A stretch of 64,000 nt of DNA, taken from the NCBI RefSeq assembly GCF_036226665.1, contig NZ_CP109007.1, forward strand, positions 6,386,001-6,450,000, written 5' to 3'. Shown piece after piece: positions 24,232-32,877 of this stretch (the stretch's first letter is position 1; every line of letters begins with the position of its first letter). This stretch comes from Streptomyces sp. NBC_00691. GTDB taxonomy: Bacteria > Actinomycetota > Actinomycetes > Streptomycetales > Streptomycetaceae. The notes under the pieces are model-generated. The model did not search any database, was not told where the DNA came from, and saw nothing but the letters and a program-made list of their open reading frames with translations. The position numbers and the translations under genes were made by a program.

Positions 24232-25191
24232 GTGGGGTGGCTGCGACGAGGACCCAGGCGGGACGGCGACGACGCACCGAGGGACCCCGAGTTCGCGTAC
24301 TTCTCGCAGCGCGAGGCCGCGCTCTTCCGCGGCCGCGTCCGGGAGACCTTCGCCGAGCTCGGCCTCGAGGTCAGTGTGTACGCCGACCACGTCGTCGACG
24401 ACAAGGGCCGCCGCTTCGGCCTCGGCAACCTCGCCGCCGTGTGCCACCAGGACCGGCGCGGCCCCCGCGTCTGGCCCGGCATGATCAACCGCCACATCGG
24501 TCTGGTCGTCCGCGCCATGGACGGCCCGTCCGCGCTCGACACCCTGCCGCCCGAGCAGATCCGCTCCCAGCTCTACCCCCGGGTCGTCAGCGGTGACGGC
24601 ATCGACGCCGCCGCCTTCGGGTACGCGCGGACCGTCGCCCCCGGCCTGTACGAGATCCTCGCCCTCGACCTGCCCGAGAGCGTCATGATGCTCACCGACG
24701 AGGCGCTCGAACGGCTCGGCGACCACGCCCAGCTGCGCGACCGTGCCCTGCGCAATCTGCGCGGGCTGCCCGTCGAGGAGCACGAGACCGTCCGCGACGC
24801 CGACGGCATGTGCTTCGAGATCATCCTCGGCGACTCCTTCTACACCGCCAGCCGCGTCCTCGACCTGGACGGCGTCGTCCGGCGGGTCACCGGTCTGCCG
24901 ATAGGCGAACACGGCGCCCTGGTCGCGATGCCGTTCCGGCACCAGCTCGCCTTCCACCCCATCCGCGACACCTCGATCATCCCGGCCCTCGGCGCGATGG
25001 CCTCCTTCGCCGCCTCCGGGTACGAGGACACACCGGGTGCCATCAGCCCGTACGTCTTCTGGTGGCGCGGCGGCACGCTCACCCAGCTGAGTGAGCACGA
25101 CGAGGAGCGGGGGGACCTGCGGATCGTCGTCGGCGACGACTTCCAGGAACTCCTGGAACGGCTCATCGCGCAGGGCCCGGACCTCCGCTGA
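24232..25191 (+). CDS. Conserved hypothetical protein
   Basis: About 319 residues from GTG 24232 (GGAAGG and GGCAGG upstream). No signal peptide or membrane segment. The N-terminus is basic, and segments such as GRRFGLGNLAAVCHQ, WPGMINRHIGLVVRAMDG, GLYEILALDLPESVMMLTDE and FFASGYEDTPGAISPYVFWW-like sequence suggest a globular alpha/beta cytoplasmic protein. I do not recognise the family. It sits between a LysR regulator and an M24 peptidase on the same strand. Confidence 0.75.
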   Translation: MGWLRRGPRRDGDDAPRDPEFAYFSQREAALFRGRVRETFAELGLEVSVYADHVVDDKGRRFGLGNLAAVCHQDRRGPRVWPGMINRHIGLVVRAMDGPSALDTLPPEQIRSQLYPRVVSGDGIDAAAFGYARTVAPGLYEILALDLPESVMMLTDEALERLGDHAQLRDRALRNLRGLPVEEHETVRDADGMCFEIILGDSFYTASRVLDLDGVVRRVTGLPIGEHGALVAMPFRHQLAFHPIRDTSIIPALGAMASFAASGYEDTPGAISPYVFWWRGGTLTQLSEHDEERGDLRIVVGDDFQELLERLIAQGPDLR

Positions 25192-25265
25192 GCGGTCGCG
25201 GCCCCGGTCCCCGCCCGGCAGGATGCTGTACGTCCAGGTTGCAGCGGAGCCGAGAAGGAGACCCC

Positions 25266-26429
25266 ATGTCGAGCACCCCCGCCCCCGAAGCGGCCGAGGA
25301 GCGCGGCGAGACCCCCGTCCCGTTCACCGCGGACGACTACCGCGCCCGGATGTCCCGCGCCGCCGAGTCCGCCGCCGACGCGGGACTCGCGGGCGTGATC
25401 GTCGCCCCGGGCCCCGACCTCGTCTACCTCACCGGCTACCAGCCGACCGCGATCACCGAGCGGCTCACCGCCCTCGTCATCGCCCCCGGACAGGAACCGG
25501 TCCTCGTCGTCCCGACCCTGGAGGCCCCCGACGCCGAGAAGGCCGTCGGGGCCGCCGCCCTCACCCTGCGGGACTGGACCGACGGCAAGGACCCGTACGC
25601 CGTCACCGCGCCGCTCCTCGACGTCGACGGCCGGTTCGGTGTCAGCGACAACGCCTGGGCCATGCACCTCCTCGGCCTCCAGAAGGCCCTCCCGGGGACC
25701 TCGTACGTCTCCCTCACCGAGGCGCTGCCGATGCTCCGCGGCGTCAAGGACGCGCACGAGCTGGCCCGGATCGCCGCGGCCGGGGCCGCCGCCGACCGGG
25801 CGTACGGCGAGATCCTGGAGGTCCGCTTCGCGGGCCGCAAGGAGACCGACGTCGCCGCCGACCTCGCGGCACTGCTGCTGCGCTTCGGGCACTCGCAGGT
25901 CGACTTCACCGTCGTCGGCTCGGGCCCCAACGGCGCCAACCCGCACCACGAGGCGGGCGACCGGGTCATCCGGCGCGGCGACATGGTCGTCCTCGACTTC
26001 GGCGGCCTCAAGCACGGCTACGGCTCCGACACCACCCGCACCGTCCACGTGGGCGAACCCACCGACGAGGAGCGGCGCGTCCACGACCTCGTACGGGAGG
26101 CCCAGCAGGCCGGCTTCGAGGCGGTACGGCCCGGGGTCGCCTGCCAGGAGGTCGACCGGGCGGCCCGCAAGGTCATCACGGACGCCGGGTACGGCGAGTA
26201 CTTCATCCACCGCACCGGCCACGGCATCGGCGTCACCACCCACGAACCGCCGTACATGATCGAGGGCGAGGAACTCCCGATCGTGCCGGGCATGTGCTTC
26301 TCCATCGAACCCGGCGTCTACCTGCCGGGCCGCTTCGGCGTCCGGATCGAGGACATCGTGACGGCGACGGAGGACGGCGCGGGGCGCCGCTTCAACAACA
26401 CCCCGCACGAGATGGCCCTCGTGGACTGA
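25266..26429 (+). CDS. M24 family aminopeptidase (Xaa-Pro type)
   Basis: 387 residues from ATG 25266 (GAAGGAGA seven bases upstream). An N-terminal creatinase-like domain (VIVAPGPDLVYLTGYQ) is followed by the pita-bread metallopeptidase domain with all five ligands: VVLDFG, GYGSDTTRT, RTGHGIG, SIEPGVY and RIEDIV. These enzymes use two Mn or Co ions to cleave X-Pro bonds in the cytoplasm. No signal peptide. Confidence 0.9.
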   Translation: MSSTPAPEAAEERGETPVPFTADDYRARMSRAAESAADAGLAGVIVAPGPDLVYLTGYQPTAITERLTALVIAPGQEPVLVVPTLEAPDAEKAVGAAALTLRDWTDGKDPYAVTAPLLDVDGRFGVSDNAWAMHLLGLQKALPGTSYVSLTEALPMLRGVKDAHELARIAAAGAAADRAYGEILEVRFAGRKETDVAADLAALLLRFGHSQVDFTVVGSGPNGANPHHEAGDRVIRRGDMVVLDFGGLKHGYGSDTTRTVHVGEPTDEERRVHDLVREAQQAGFEAVRPGVACQEVDRAARKVITDAGYGEYFIHRTGHGIGVTTHEPPYMIEGEELPIVPGMCFSIEPGVYLPGRFGVRIEDIVTATEDGAGRRFNNTPHEMALVD

Positions 26430-26450
26430 GCGCAGGCGCAGGCGCAGGCG

Positions 26451-28202
26451 TCAGCCGTCCGTCAGGACGACCGCCGACTCGCCGGGGAGCCGCAGGACCC
26501 CGTCCCCCGCCGGGGCTCCGACCGGCTCCCACGCCGCCAGAACCTGGTCGCGGCCGTTGGAGCCGAGCGGGATCACCGCCGGCTCCCCGCCCAGGTTGAC
26601 CGCCACCCGCAGCACCCCGCGCCGGAACACCAGCCAGCGGGCCTCCTCGTCGAAGGCCGCCTTCACACCCGCCAGATCCGGGTCCGTCAGGTCGGGCAGG
26701 GTGCGGCGCATCGCGATGAGCTGGCGGTACCAGGCCAACAGCCGCTTGTGCGGGTCCCGCTCGCGCTCGCTCCGGTCGAGGACGGAACGGTCGCGGGTGG
26801 CGGCCTCCTGCGGGTCGGGGACCTCGTTCTCGTCCCAGCCGTGCTCCGCGAACTCCCGCCGCCTGCCCCGCCGTACGGCCTCCGCGAGCTCCGGGTCGGT
26901 GTGGTCGGTGAAGTACTGCCAGGGCGTCGTCGCCCCCCACTCCTCGCCCATGAAGAGCATCGGCACCGAGGGGCCGGTGAGCACGAGGGTCGCCGCGCAG
27001 GCGAGCAGGCCGGGGGAGAGGGAGGCCGAAAGCCGGTCGCCCAGAGCCCTGTTGCCGATCTGGTCGTGGGTCTGCGCGTACCCGAGGAAGCGGTGGGCGG
27101 GGGTGCGCTCGCGGTCCACCGGGCGTCCGTGACGCCGGCCCCGGAACGCCGAGTACGTGCCGTCGTGGAAGAACACATGGGTGAGGGTCTTCGCGAGCGC
27201 GGCCATCGGGGCCCGCGCGAAGTCCGCGTAGTAGCCCTGGGACTCGCCGGTCAGGGCGGTGTGCAGGGAATGGTGGAAGTCGTCGTTCCACTGGGCGTGG
27301 ATCCCGAGGCCGCCGAGCGCGCGCGGGGTCGTCGTGCGCGGGTCGGCGAGATCGGACTCGGCGATCAGGAAGTGCGGGCGGCCCTGCTCCTTCGCCAGCT
27401 CGTCGACGGCAGCCGACAGCTCCTCCAGGAAGGTCAGCGCCCGGGTGTCGGCGAGCGCGTGCACGGCGTCGAGGCGCAGCCCGTCGATCCGGTAGTCCCG
27501 CAGCCAGGCGAGCGCGCTGCCCCGGAAGTACGCCCGGACCTCGTCCGATCCGGGCGCGTCCAGGTTCACCGCGGCGCCCCACGGTGTGTGATGGGTGTCC
27601 GTGAAGTACGGCCCGAAGGAAGGGAGATGGTTGCCGTCGGGGCCCAGGTGGTTGTGCACCACGTCCAGGACCACGCCCATGCCGAGCCCGTGCGCCGTGT
27701 CCACGAACCGCTTGAGCGCCCCGGGGCCGCCGTAGGGCTCGTGCACCGCCCACGGGTCCACCCCGTCGTACCCCCAGCCCCGCACCCCGGGGAACGGACA
27801 CAGCGGCATCAGCTCCACATGGGTGACGCCGAGGCCCGCGAGCTCCCCGAGGCGGGCGGCCGCCGCGTCCAGCGTTCCCTCCGGGGTGAAGGTGCCCAGG
27901 TGCAGCTCGTACAGGACGGAGCCGCGGAGCCGCAGCCTCGGGGACTCGTTCCGCCAGGTGTGGGCGGAGTGGTCGACGACGGCGCTCAGCCCGTCGGGCC
28001 CGTCGGGCTGCCGGCGGGAGCGCGGGTCCGGCAGCAGGGGCCCTCCGTCGAGCGAGAAGCCGTACCGGTCGCCGTCCCCGGCGGGTACGACCCCCGTCCA
28101 CCAGCCGTCCCGCTCGGCGTCCCGTTCCAGGGGATGCGCGGAGCCGTTCAGCTCCAGCGTCACCCGGTCACGGGCGTTCGGCGCCCACACCTCGAAGAGC
28201 AC
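26451..28202 (-). CDS. treZ: Malto-oligosyltrehalose trehalohydrolase
   Basis: 583 residues from GTG 28202, chosen because GAGGGG lies six bases upstream and the product then begins VLFEVWAPNARDRVTL, as in other TreZ proteins. GH13 catalytic motifs: VLDVVHNHLG, DGLRLDAVHAL (nucleophile Asp), FLIAESDLAD (acid Glu) and QTHDQIGNRALG. It releases trehalose from maltooligosyl-trehalose made by TreY. treY and glgX/treX follow upstream on the same strand, so the whole glycogen-to-trehalose route is encoded within 12 kb. Confidence 0.95.
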   Translation of the reverse strand: MLFEVWAPNARDRVTLELNGSAHPLERDAERDGWWTGVVPAGDGDRYGFSLDGGPLLPDPRSRRQPDGPDGLSAVVDHSAHTWRNESPRLRLRGSVLYELHLGTFTPEGTLDAAAARLGELAGLGVTHVELMPLCPFPGVRGWGYDGVDPWAVHEPYGGPGALKRFVDTAHGLGMGVVLDVVHNHLGPDGNHLPSFGPYFTDTHHTPWGAAVNLDAPGSDEVRAYFRGSALAWLRDYRIDGLRLDAVHALADTRALTFLEELSAAVDELAKEQGRPHFLIAESDLADPRTTTPRALGGLGIHAQWNDDFHHSLHTALTGESQGYYADFARAPMAALAKTLTHVFFHDGTYSAFRGRRHGRPVDRERTPAHRFLGYAQTHDQIGNRALGDRLSASLSPGLLACAATLVLTGPSVPMLFMGEEWGATTPWQYFTDHTDPELAEAVRRGRRREFAEHGWDENEVPDPQEAATRDRSVLDRSERERDPHKRLLAWYRQLIAMRRTLPDLTDPDLAGVKAAFDEEARWLVFRRGVLRVAVNLGGEPAVIPLGSNGRDQVLAAWEPVGAPAGDGVLRLPGESAVVLTDG

Positions 28203-28263
28203 GGGAATCCCCTCGTCGACGGACCAGCCGCTCCACGACTGACTACCGCGACCATCCTGGCAG

Positions 28264-29283
28264 TCAGGACCCCGCCACGCCCGGTGTGTCCCACACGTAG
28301 TTGATCGCCCGCTCGAAGTTGATGTAGCCCGCGCGGGCGAACGACGCCGCCATCGGCACATTGCCCAGATCCGTCGCCGCCCGGATCCGGGGGACGTCGA
28401 AGGCGGCCAGGACGCGCGTGCCCTCCGCCAGGATGTCGTCGATGTAGCCGTGGCCGCGGTGGGCGGGCAGGACACCGATGTACGCGATCGTGTGGTGGTA
28501 GTTGTTCCGCGCGGGGACGACGAAGCCGACCGGCTCGCCGGTCTCCGGGAGCTGGGCGACCCGCCACCACTCCTGCGGCGAGGAGTAGTGCGCCAACTCC
28601 TCGTCGAAGTGCAGCTCCGCGGCCTCGCGGACCGACAGGCCGGAGGCGAGATCGGCCTGGCCGTGCGCGTCGAGCGTGCCCTCCATGACCGGCGTCATCA
28701 GCGCGACGAGGTCCTCGCGGTCCCGCACCTGGCGGAACTCCAGACGGCCCTTCGGCTCCGGTACGGGGGTGCCGGGCCGCCACTCCAGGCGGAGCCGCTC
28801 GACGAGCGGACGTGCTCCCGCCGCCACCAGGACGCCGAAGACGGACTCCAGGAGCGACCGGGTCTCCGGCACCTCGCGCCAGTCCGCCGGCATGAAGCGG
28901 CTGAACTCCGGGGGCCGTGTGCCCGCCGGGACCACGGCGGCCGTGGCGGTCCGCAGGAGGCGCAGACCGATCTCGGCGCGCTCCTCCTCGGACAGCTCCG
29001 GAGCGAGGTCGAAGAAGTCGAGCGACTGCGGGGCGGAGCCGGCCGCGCCCGTCCACCAGGAGAGCCGGCCGAGGAGCCGGTCGCCGTCGAGGGCGACCCA
29101 CATCCACTCGGGGAGGCGGCGGCCGGTGGCGAGGTCGTCGGCGAGCTCGTGGTCGAGCGAGTAGGTGAGGCGGAGGAACAGGTCGAGTTCCCCGGGTCCG
29201 GCGAGCGGACGTATGACGAGGTCGTGCGCACCGGTGGTGCCGGTGCCTGCCGTGCTGGTGGTGCTCGAAGAAGACGTGGTCAC
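28264..29283 (-). CDS. GNAT family N-acetyltransferase, two-domain
   Basis: 339 residues from GTG 29283, with GGGGGAAA upstream. The C-terminal GNAT domain shows the acetyl-CoA loop YIGVLPAHRGHGYIDDIL and a late AATDLGNVPMAASFARAGY; the N-terminal half (LVIRPLAGPGELDLFLRL ... ALDGDRLLGRLSWW) resembles a second GNAT fold that has lost the loop. Substrate unknown. It lies just upstream of treZ, 61 bases away, but is unlikely to belong to that pathway. Confidence 0.85.
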   Translation of the reverse strand: MTTSSSSTTSTAGTGTTGAHDLVIRPLAGPGELDLFLRLTYSLDHELADDLATGRRLPEWMWVALDGDRLLGRLSWWTGAAGSAPQSLDFFDLAPELSEEERAEIGLRLLRTATAAVVPAGTRPPEFSRFMPADWREVPETRSLLESVFGVLVAAGARPLVERLRLEWRPGTPVPEPKGRLEFRQVRDREDLVALMTPVMEGTLDAHGQADLASGLSVREAAELHFDEELAHYSSPQEWWRVAQLPETGEPVGFVVPARNNYHHTIAYIGVLPAHRGHGYIDDILAEGTRVLAAFDVPRIRAATDLGNVPMAASFARAGYINFERAINYVWDTPGVAGS

Positions 29284-29418
29284 GTCGTGTTTCCCCCTGG
29301 GGATCCGTGGTGTGGAGACGGGAGACCGTAACAGTGAGCGCCGACCAGGGGGTACGGGGTTTCCGGGGACGGGGGCCCTTCTGGACACCGCGGGCCCGAC
29401 GGACCGACAATCACAGAT

Positions 29419-29967
29419 GTGACGACCCCTTTCGAGCTTCCGGCGAACACCCCTCGGCTGACCGACGCCGAGCGGGACCGCGCGCTGGTGCTGCTCCGGG
29501 AGGGCGCCGCTCAGGGCCGCCTCTCGCACGACACGTTCGTCTACCGGATGGAGCGCGCGCTCCAGGCCCGGCGTGCGGAGGAACTCGCCCTGCTCACCGC
29601 CGACCTGAGGACCGAGGGCACCTGGACCCGCCGGGTGGTGGGCGCGGTCGAGCGGATGTCCGCGTTCACGGCCAGGCTGGGACGGGCCTGGTCCGCGGAG
29701 CGCCTCCCGAAGCTGCTGCTGCCCCTGCCGGGCCCGCAGCCCCTGCGCATCGGCCGCGACCCGGTCAACGGCCTCCGGCTCAGCCACGAGACGGCCTCCC
29801 GGCTGCACGCCGAGCTGTCGATGCAGAGCGGGATGTGGATCCTCCGCGACCTCGGCTCGACGAACGGCACGACGGTCAACGGCCGCCGGGTCACCGGTGC
29901 GGTGGCCGTGCGCGCGGGCGACGTGGTCGGCTTCGGCCAGATGTCGTTCCGCCTGTCGCACGGCTAG
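29419..29967 (+). CDS. DUF1707 and FHA domain protein
   Basis: 182 residues. N-terminal DUF1707 (LTDAERDRALVLLREGAAQGRLS followed by DTFVYRMERALQARRAEEL) and C-terminal FHA domain with RIGRDPVNGLRLSHETASRLHAEL and DLGSTNGTTVNGRRV, carrying the Arg, Ser, His and Asn that bind phosphothreonine. FHA proteins act downstream of Ser/Thr kinases; no kinase gene is adjacent. The promoter region is shared with the divergent GNAT gene. Confidence 0.9.
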   Translation: MTTPFELPANTPRLTDAERDRALVLLREGAAQGRLSHDTFVYRMERALQARRAEELALLTADLRTEGTWTRRVVGAVERMSAFTARLGRAWSAERLPKLLLPLPGPQPLRIGRDPVNGLRLSHETASRLHAELSMQSGMWILRDLGSTNGTTVNGRRVTGAVAVRAGDVVGFGQMSFRLSHG

Positions 29968-30004
29968 GCCGTCTCCGAGGCGTGCTGCCGTCTACGCTCT
30001 CGGG

Positions 30005-30937
30005 ATGCGGCGCGAAGAGGTCACACGGGAAGACGGCACATGGGAGGGTCTGGCGCTCGACGTGCGGGACCGCCCCAGGCCGGGGCTGGGCGTGTTCGGC
30101 GCCGGGCAGCGGCTGCTGTTCTCCCAGGGGTCGCGGACGGTCCTGCTCGCCGTCGTCGGCGAACACCGTCAGGGAGTGGACTTCTGGCGCACCGACGCGT
30201 ACCGCTCCGCCGTCCCGCCGCTCCGCGCCGAGACGGCGCGCGCCCTGGCGGGCAGCCCGCGGCGGTGGGCCCACCGCATCGCCCAGTACCTCGTCGCGTC
30301 GCCGGAGAGCCCGCTGCACACGGGCAGGTGGCTCCTCACCCGTGAGAGCCCGCTCTCGCGCTGGCGCCCGGCCGACACCTCGCACGCCGAGTACTGGAGC
30401 TCGATGCTGGGTGAAGGCCATCCCGACGGATACATCGACTGGTACGAGCATTCCGTCACGTTCGAGGTCTTCCCGCTGCGCCCGATGCCTTCCGCCGATG
30501 ACAGCAGGGTCAAGGCGTACCGCAAGCAGGCCCGTGAGGGGACGCTCCCGCCCGTCCTGCTGTGGTGGGTCAGCGGCCTGGACTGCCATCTGATCCTGGA
30601 CGGCCACGCGCGGCTCGCCGCGGCGATCGCCGAGTCCGTCGAGCCTCCGCTGCTGCAGCTGCACCGCACGGCCCCGAGCGACGACCTGGCCGCGGGCACC
30701 CAGGACGCCGTCGGGGTCTACGCGAGCGAACTGGCACGCTTCGCCGGGCTCCGCGCCGTCCACGGCCCCACCGTCCCCGACGGCGCCGCCGGCGCGGGCC
30801 CGCGGCTGGCCCGAACCCTCCACGGCCTGCGCACCCGGGGACGACCGACATGGTGCCTGCCCTTGCCCGGCGGGGAGGCCGAGTGGCATCGCCTCACGCA
30901 CGAGGCGACCGCCGGCCGGGACTGGCCCGTGGGCTGA
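30005..30937 (+). CDS. Conserved protein with ParB/Srx-like motif
   Basis: 310 residues. I recognise one local motif: VKAYRKQAREGTLPPVLLWW then LDCHLILDGHARLAAA at about 190-215, like the ParB/sulfiredoxin-like nuclease fold where a GHxR motif contacts nucleotide. There is no helix-turn-helix or partner ParA. The N-terminal half has WEGLALDVRDRPRPG and a VFGAGQRLLFSQGSRT strand set. ATG lies six bases after TACGCT, so it is probably leaderless. Function unknown. Confidence 0.65.
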   Translation: MRREEVTREDGTWEGLALDVRDRPRPGLGVFGAGQRLLFSQGSRTVLLAVVGEHRQGVDFWRTDAYRSAVPPLRAETARALAGSPRRWAHRIAQYLVASPESPLHTGRWLLTRESPLSRWRPADTSHAEYWSSMLGEGHPDGYIDWYEHSVTFEVFPLRPMPSADDSRVKAYRKQAREGTLPPVLLWWVSGLDCHLILDGHARLAAAIAESVEPPLLQLHRTAPSDDLAAGTQDAVGVYASELARFAGLRAVHGPTVPDGAAGAGPRLARTLHGLRTRGRPTWCLPLPGGEAEWHRLTHEATAGRDWPVG

Positions 30938-31105
30938 GCCCCGCGCATCGCCCCGTGCCGTCGGCTCGTCCGCTGGACAACCGCGGCAATGTTCACTCGT
31001 TCGGCGGTATGCGGCGGGCGGTGCCGCTCCGGGGGTGGTGGGCTGTGGGGAACGCGCGCCACGATCTTCGGCCGCGGCAGCCACCGCCGATCGACAGGGG
31101 GCGCG

Positions 31106-32239
31106 ATGAGCCACGAGCAGAACCGCGAGCCGGGCCGAGGCATAGGGGACGGCCGGCCGGAGACGCCGCCCGGGGACCCCTGGACCCGGCTGCCGTCCAT
31201 GGCACCGGCGACACCCCCGGCCGACGGCCGGTCCGGTCCGGGCACGGGTGCCGTGGTCCGCGGTGGTCCCGCCGCGCTACCGGGGCGCTTGCGGACCCTG
31301 CCCGGCGGCGGAGCCGCTCCCCGGGTCCGGGTCGTCGCGCCCAGCCCCCTCGACCCCGGCGCCTCGCGCGACCCGCACCCGACCCACCGGACCCTGCGCG
31401 AGGAGTTCCCGCTCACCTACGACCCGCTGCTGCGGGCCTGGGTGCTCAGCCGATACGCGGACGTGGCCACCGCCCTCACCGACAGCCGTTTCACGCACGG
31501 GCACCGGCCCGGTGACCCGCCCTGCGCGCGGGCCCATGTCGACGTCGACGTGGCGGCCCTCCGCTCGGTCACCGAACGGACGGCGTACGTCCTGGCCCGC
31601 CGGATCGCCGAGCGGCCGCAGGCCGACCTGGTCGCCGACTTCTGCCACTGGCTGCCCGCCGGAACCGTCGCCGCCGCCGTCGGCGTGCCCTACCGCGACA
31701 TGATGCGGCTCGTCCGCGGCCGGGCCGCCGGAGCCCTCGCCGGGGAGTGCGGTGGCCAGATCGCCGTACGGGAGAAGGCCCTCGCCTCCTTCCTCGGCAA
31801 CGTCCTCTCGGACCCGGACCAGGTCGCCGCCCTGCGGGACGCTCCCGCCGACCTCGTGGGCCGGGCCTGGACGGAGTCGCTGCGCCGTGACCCGCCCGTC
31901 CAGATCGCCGTCCGCCGCACCGCCGCCGACGTCCCCGTCAGCGGCGGCGTCCTTCCCGCGGGCGCGTCCGTCGCCCTGCTCGTCGGCTCCGCCGGCCGCG
32001 ACCCGGAGCGCTTCCGCGAGCCCGACCGCTTCGACCCGCTCCGCGACGACCCGGGCCAGCTCACCTACGGCAGCGGCTTCTGCCCGGCGGTGATCCTGGC
32101 CGGGCTGGAGGCCGAGTACGCCCTGCGGGCCCTGTTCGCGGCGATGCCCCGGCTCCGCCTCGCCGACGGCTTCCGGCCGGTGTGGACCGGCCTCATCACC
32201 CGGGCGCCGCGGAGCCTGATCGTCCGTCCCGGTGGCTGA
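31106..32239 (+). CDS. Divergent cytochrome P450-like protein
   Basis: 377 residues from ATG 31106 (CAGGGGGC upstream). An 80-residue Gly/Pro-rich N-terminus precedes a P450 core: FPLTYDPLLRAWVLSRYADV, ExxR helix in WTESLRRDPPVQIAVRRTA, RFREPDRFDPLR, and a haem loop YGSGFCPAVILAGLEAE. The Cys aligns with the usual axial Cys at the same distance from the LAxLE segment, but the loop before it is two residues short and lacks the conserved His/Arg. The I-helix oxygen-binding AGxxT motif is not visible. It may be an inactive or specialised P450. Confidence 0.75.
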   Translation: MSHEQNREPGRGIGDGRPETPPGDPWTRLPSMAPATPPADGRSGPGTGAVVRGGPAALPGRLRTLPGGGAAPRVRVVAPSPLDPGASRDPHPTHRTLREEFPLTYDPLLRAWVLSRYADVATALTDSRFTHGHRPGDPPCARAHVDVDVAALRSVTERTAYVLARRIAERPQADLVADFCHWLPAGTVAAAVGVPYRDMMRLVRGRAAGALAGECGGQIAVREKALASFLGNVLSDPDQVAALRDAPADLVGRAWTESLRRDPPVQIAVRRTAADVPVSGGVLPAGASVALLVGSAGRDPERFREPDRFDPLRDDPGQLTYGSGFCPAVILAGLEAEYALRALFAAMPRLRLADGFRPVWTGLITRAPRSLIVRPGG

Positions 32240-32335
32240 TTCCCGCGTGGGGAAGGGCGCGCCCGACCGCTGCTAGGGTGACGTGCGCTCGTCAAGAGCG
32301 GCTTTTTCTTTACCACTTCCAACGGGGATTCAAAC

Positions 32336-32830
32336 GTGAAGATGCGTCATGTCCGCGCGATCGCGGTGTTCGGCATCGCGGTCGTCGCCCTGACCGGTGC
32401 CCGCGGCTCGCACGGCGGCAGCTGCGGCGGAAGCAGCAGCTCCGGCAGTTCGAGCAGCAGCAACCACAACAGCGACAACGACAGCACGTCCGGCGGCACC
32501 TCCGGCGGCTCCCTGCCGGGCGGCTCCAGCAGCGCCGACAAGGCGATCCGCGACGTCACCATCAACGAGTGCGCGTACGACGCGGCGACCAAGAACCTGG
32601 TCGCCCGCGTCACCGTGAAGAACGACGGTGCGCTCGACTACGACTACAGCGTCACCATGAAGTTCACGGGCGACACCGGGGGGACCGCGAGCCCGGCGAC
32701 CGCGACCAAGACCGCCATCGCGGTCGCGGCCGGCGCCTCCGTGAAGGCCGAACTCGCCACCTCGTACCCCGGCACCGGCGACGGCTCCGAGTACACCAAG
32801 TGCGAGGTCACGCGAGCCTCCCGCTCCTGA
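32336..32830 (+). CDS. Secreted Ser/Asn-rich protein
   Basis: 164 residues from GTG 32336 (GGGGATTC upstream). N-terminal signal MRHVRAIAVFGIAVVALTGA, a Ser/Gly/Asn linker from about 25 to 65 with no Cys in a normal lipobox position, then a beta-sandwich-like domain (VTINECAYDAATKNLVARVTV, DYDYSVTMKFTG, AGASVKAELATSY) with two Cys that could form a disulfide. Likely exported. A TAGGGT -10-like hexamer lies about 60 bases upstream of the start. No assigned function. Confidence 0.65.
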   Translation: MKMRHVRAIAVFGIAVVALTGARGSHGGSCGGSSSSGSSSSSNHNSDNDSTSGGTSGGSLPGGSSSADKAIRDVTINECAYDAATKNLVARVTVKNDGALDYDYSVTMKFTGDTGGTASPATATKTAIAVAAGASVKAELATSYPGTGDGSEYTKCEVTRASRS

Positions 32831-32837
32831 CCCTCCG

Positions 32838-32864
32838 GGGGCCCGGGATCACACCCCGGGCCCC
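32838..32864. terminator. Terminator between convergent genes
   Basis: A perfect 10-bp inverted repeat (GGGGCCCGGG and its complement) with a seven-base loop lies between the secreted protein gene and treY. Confidence 0.65.
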
Positions 32865-32877
32865 TCGGCCTCCGGCG

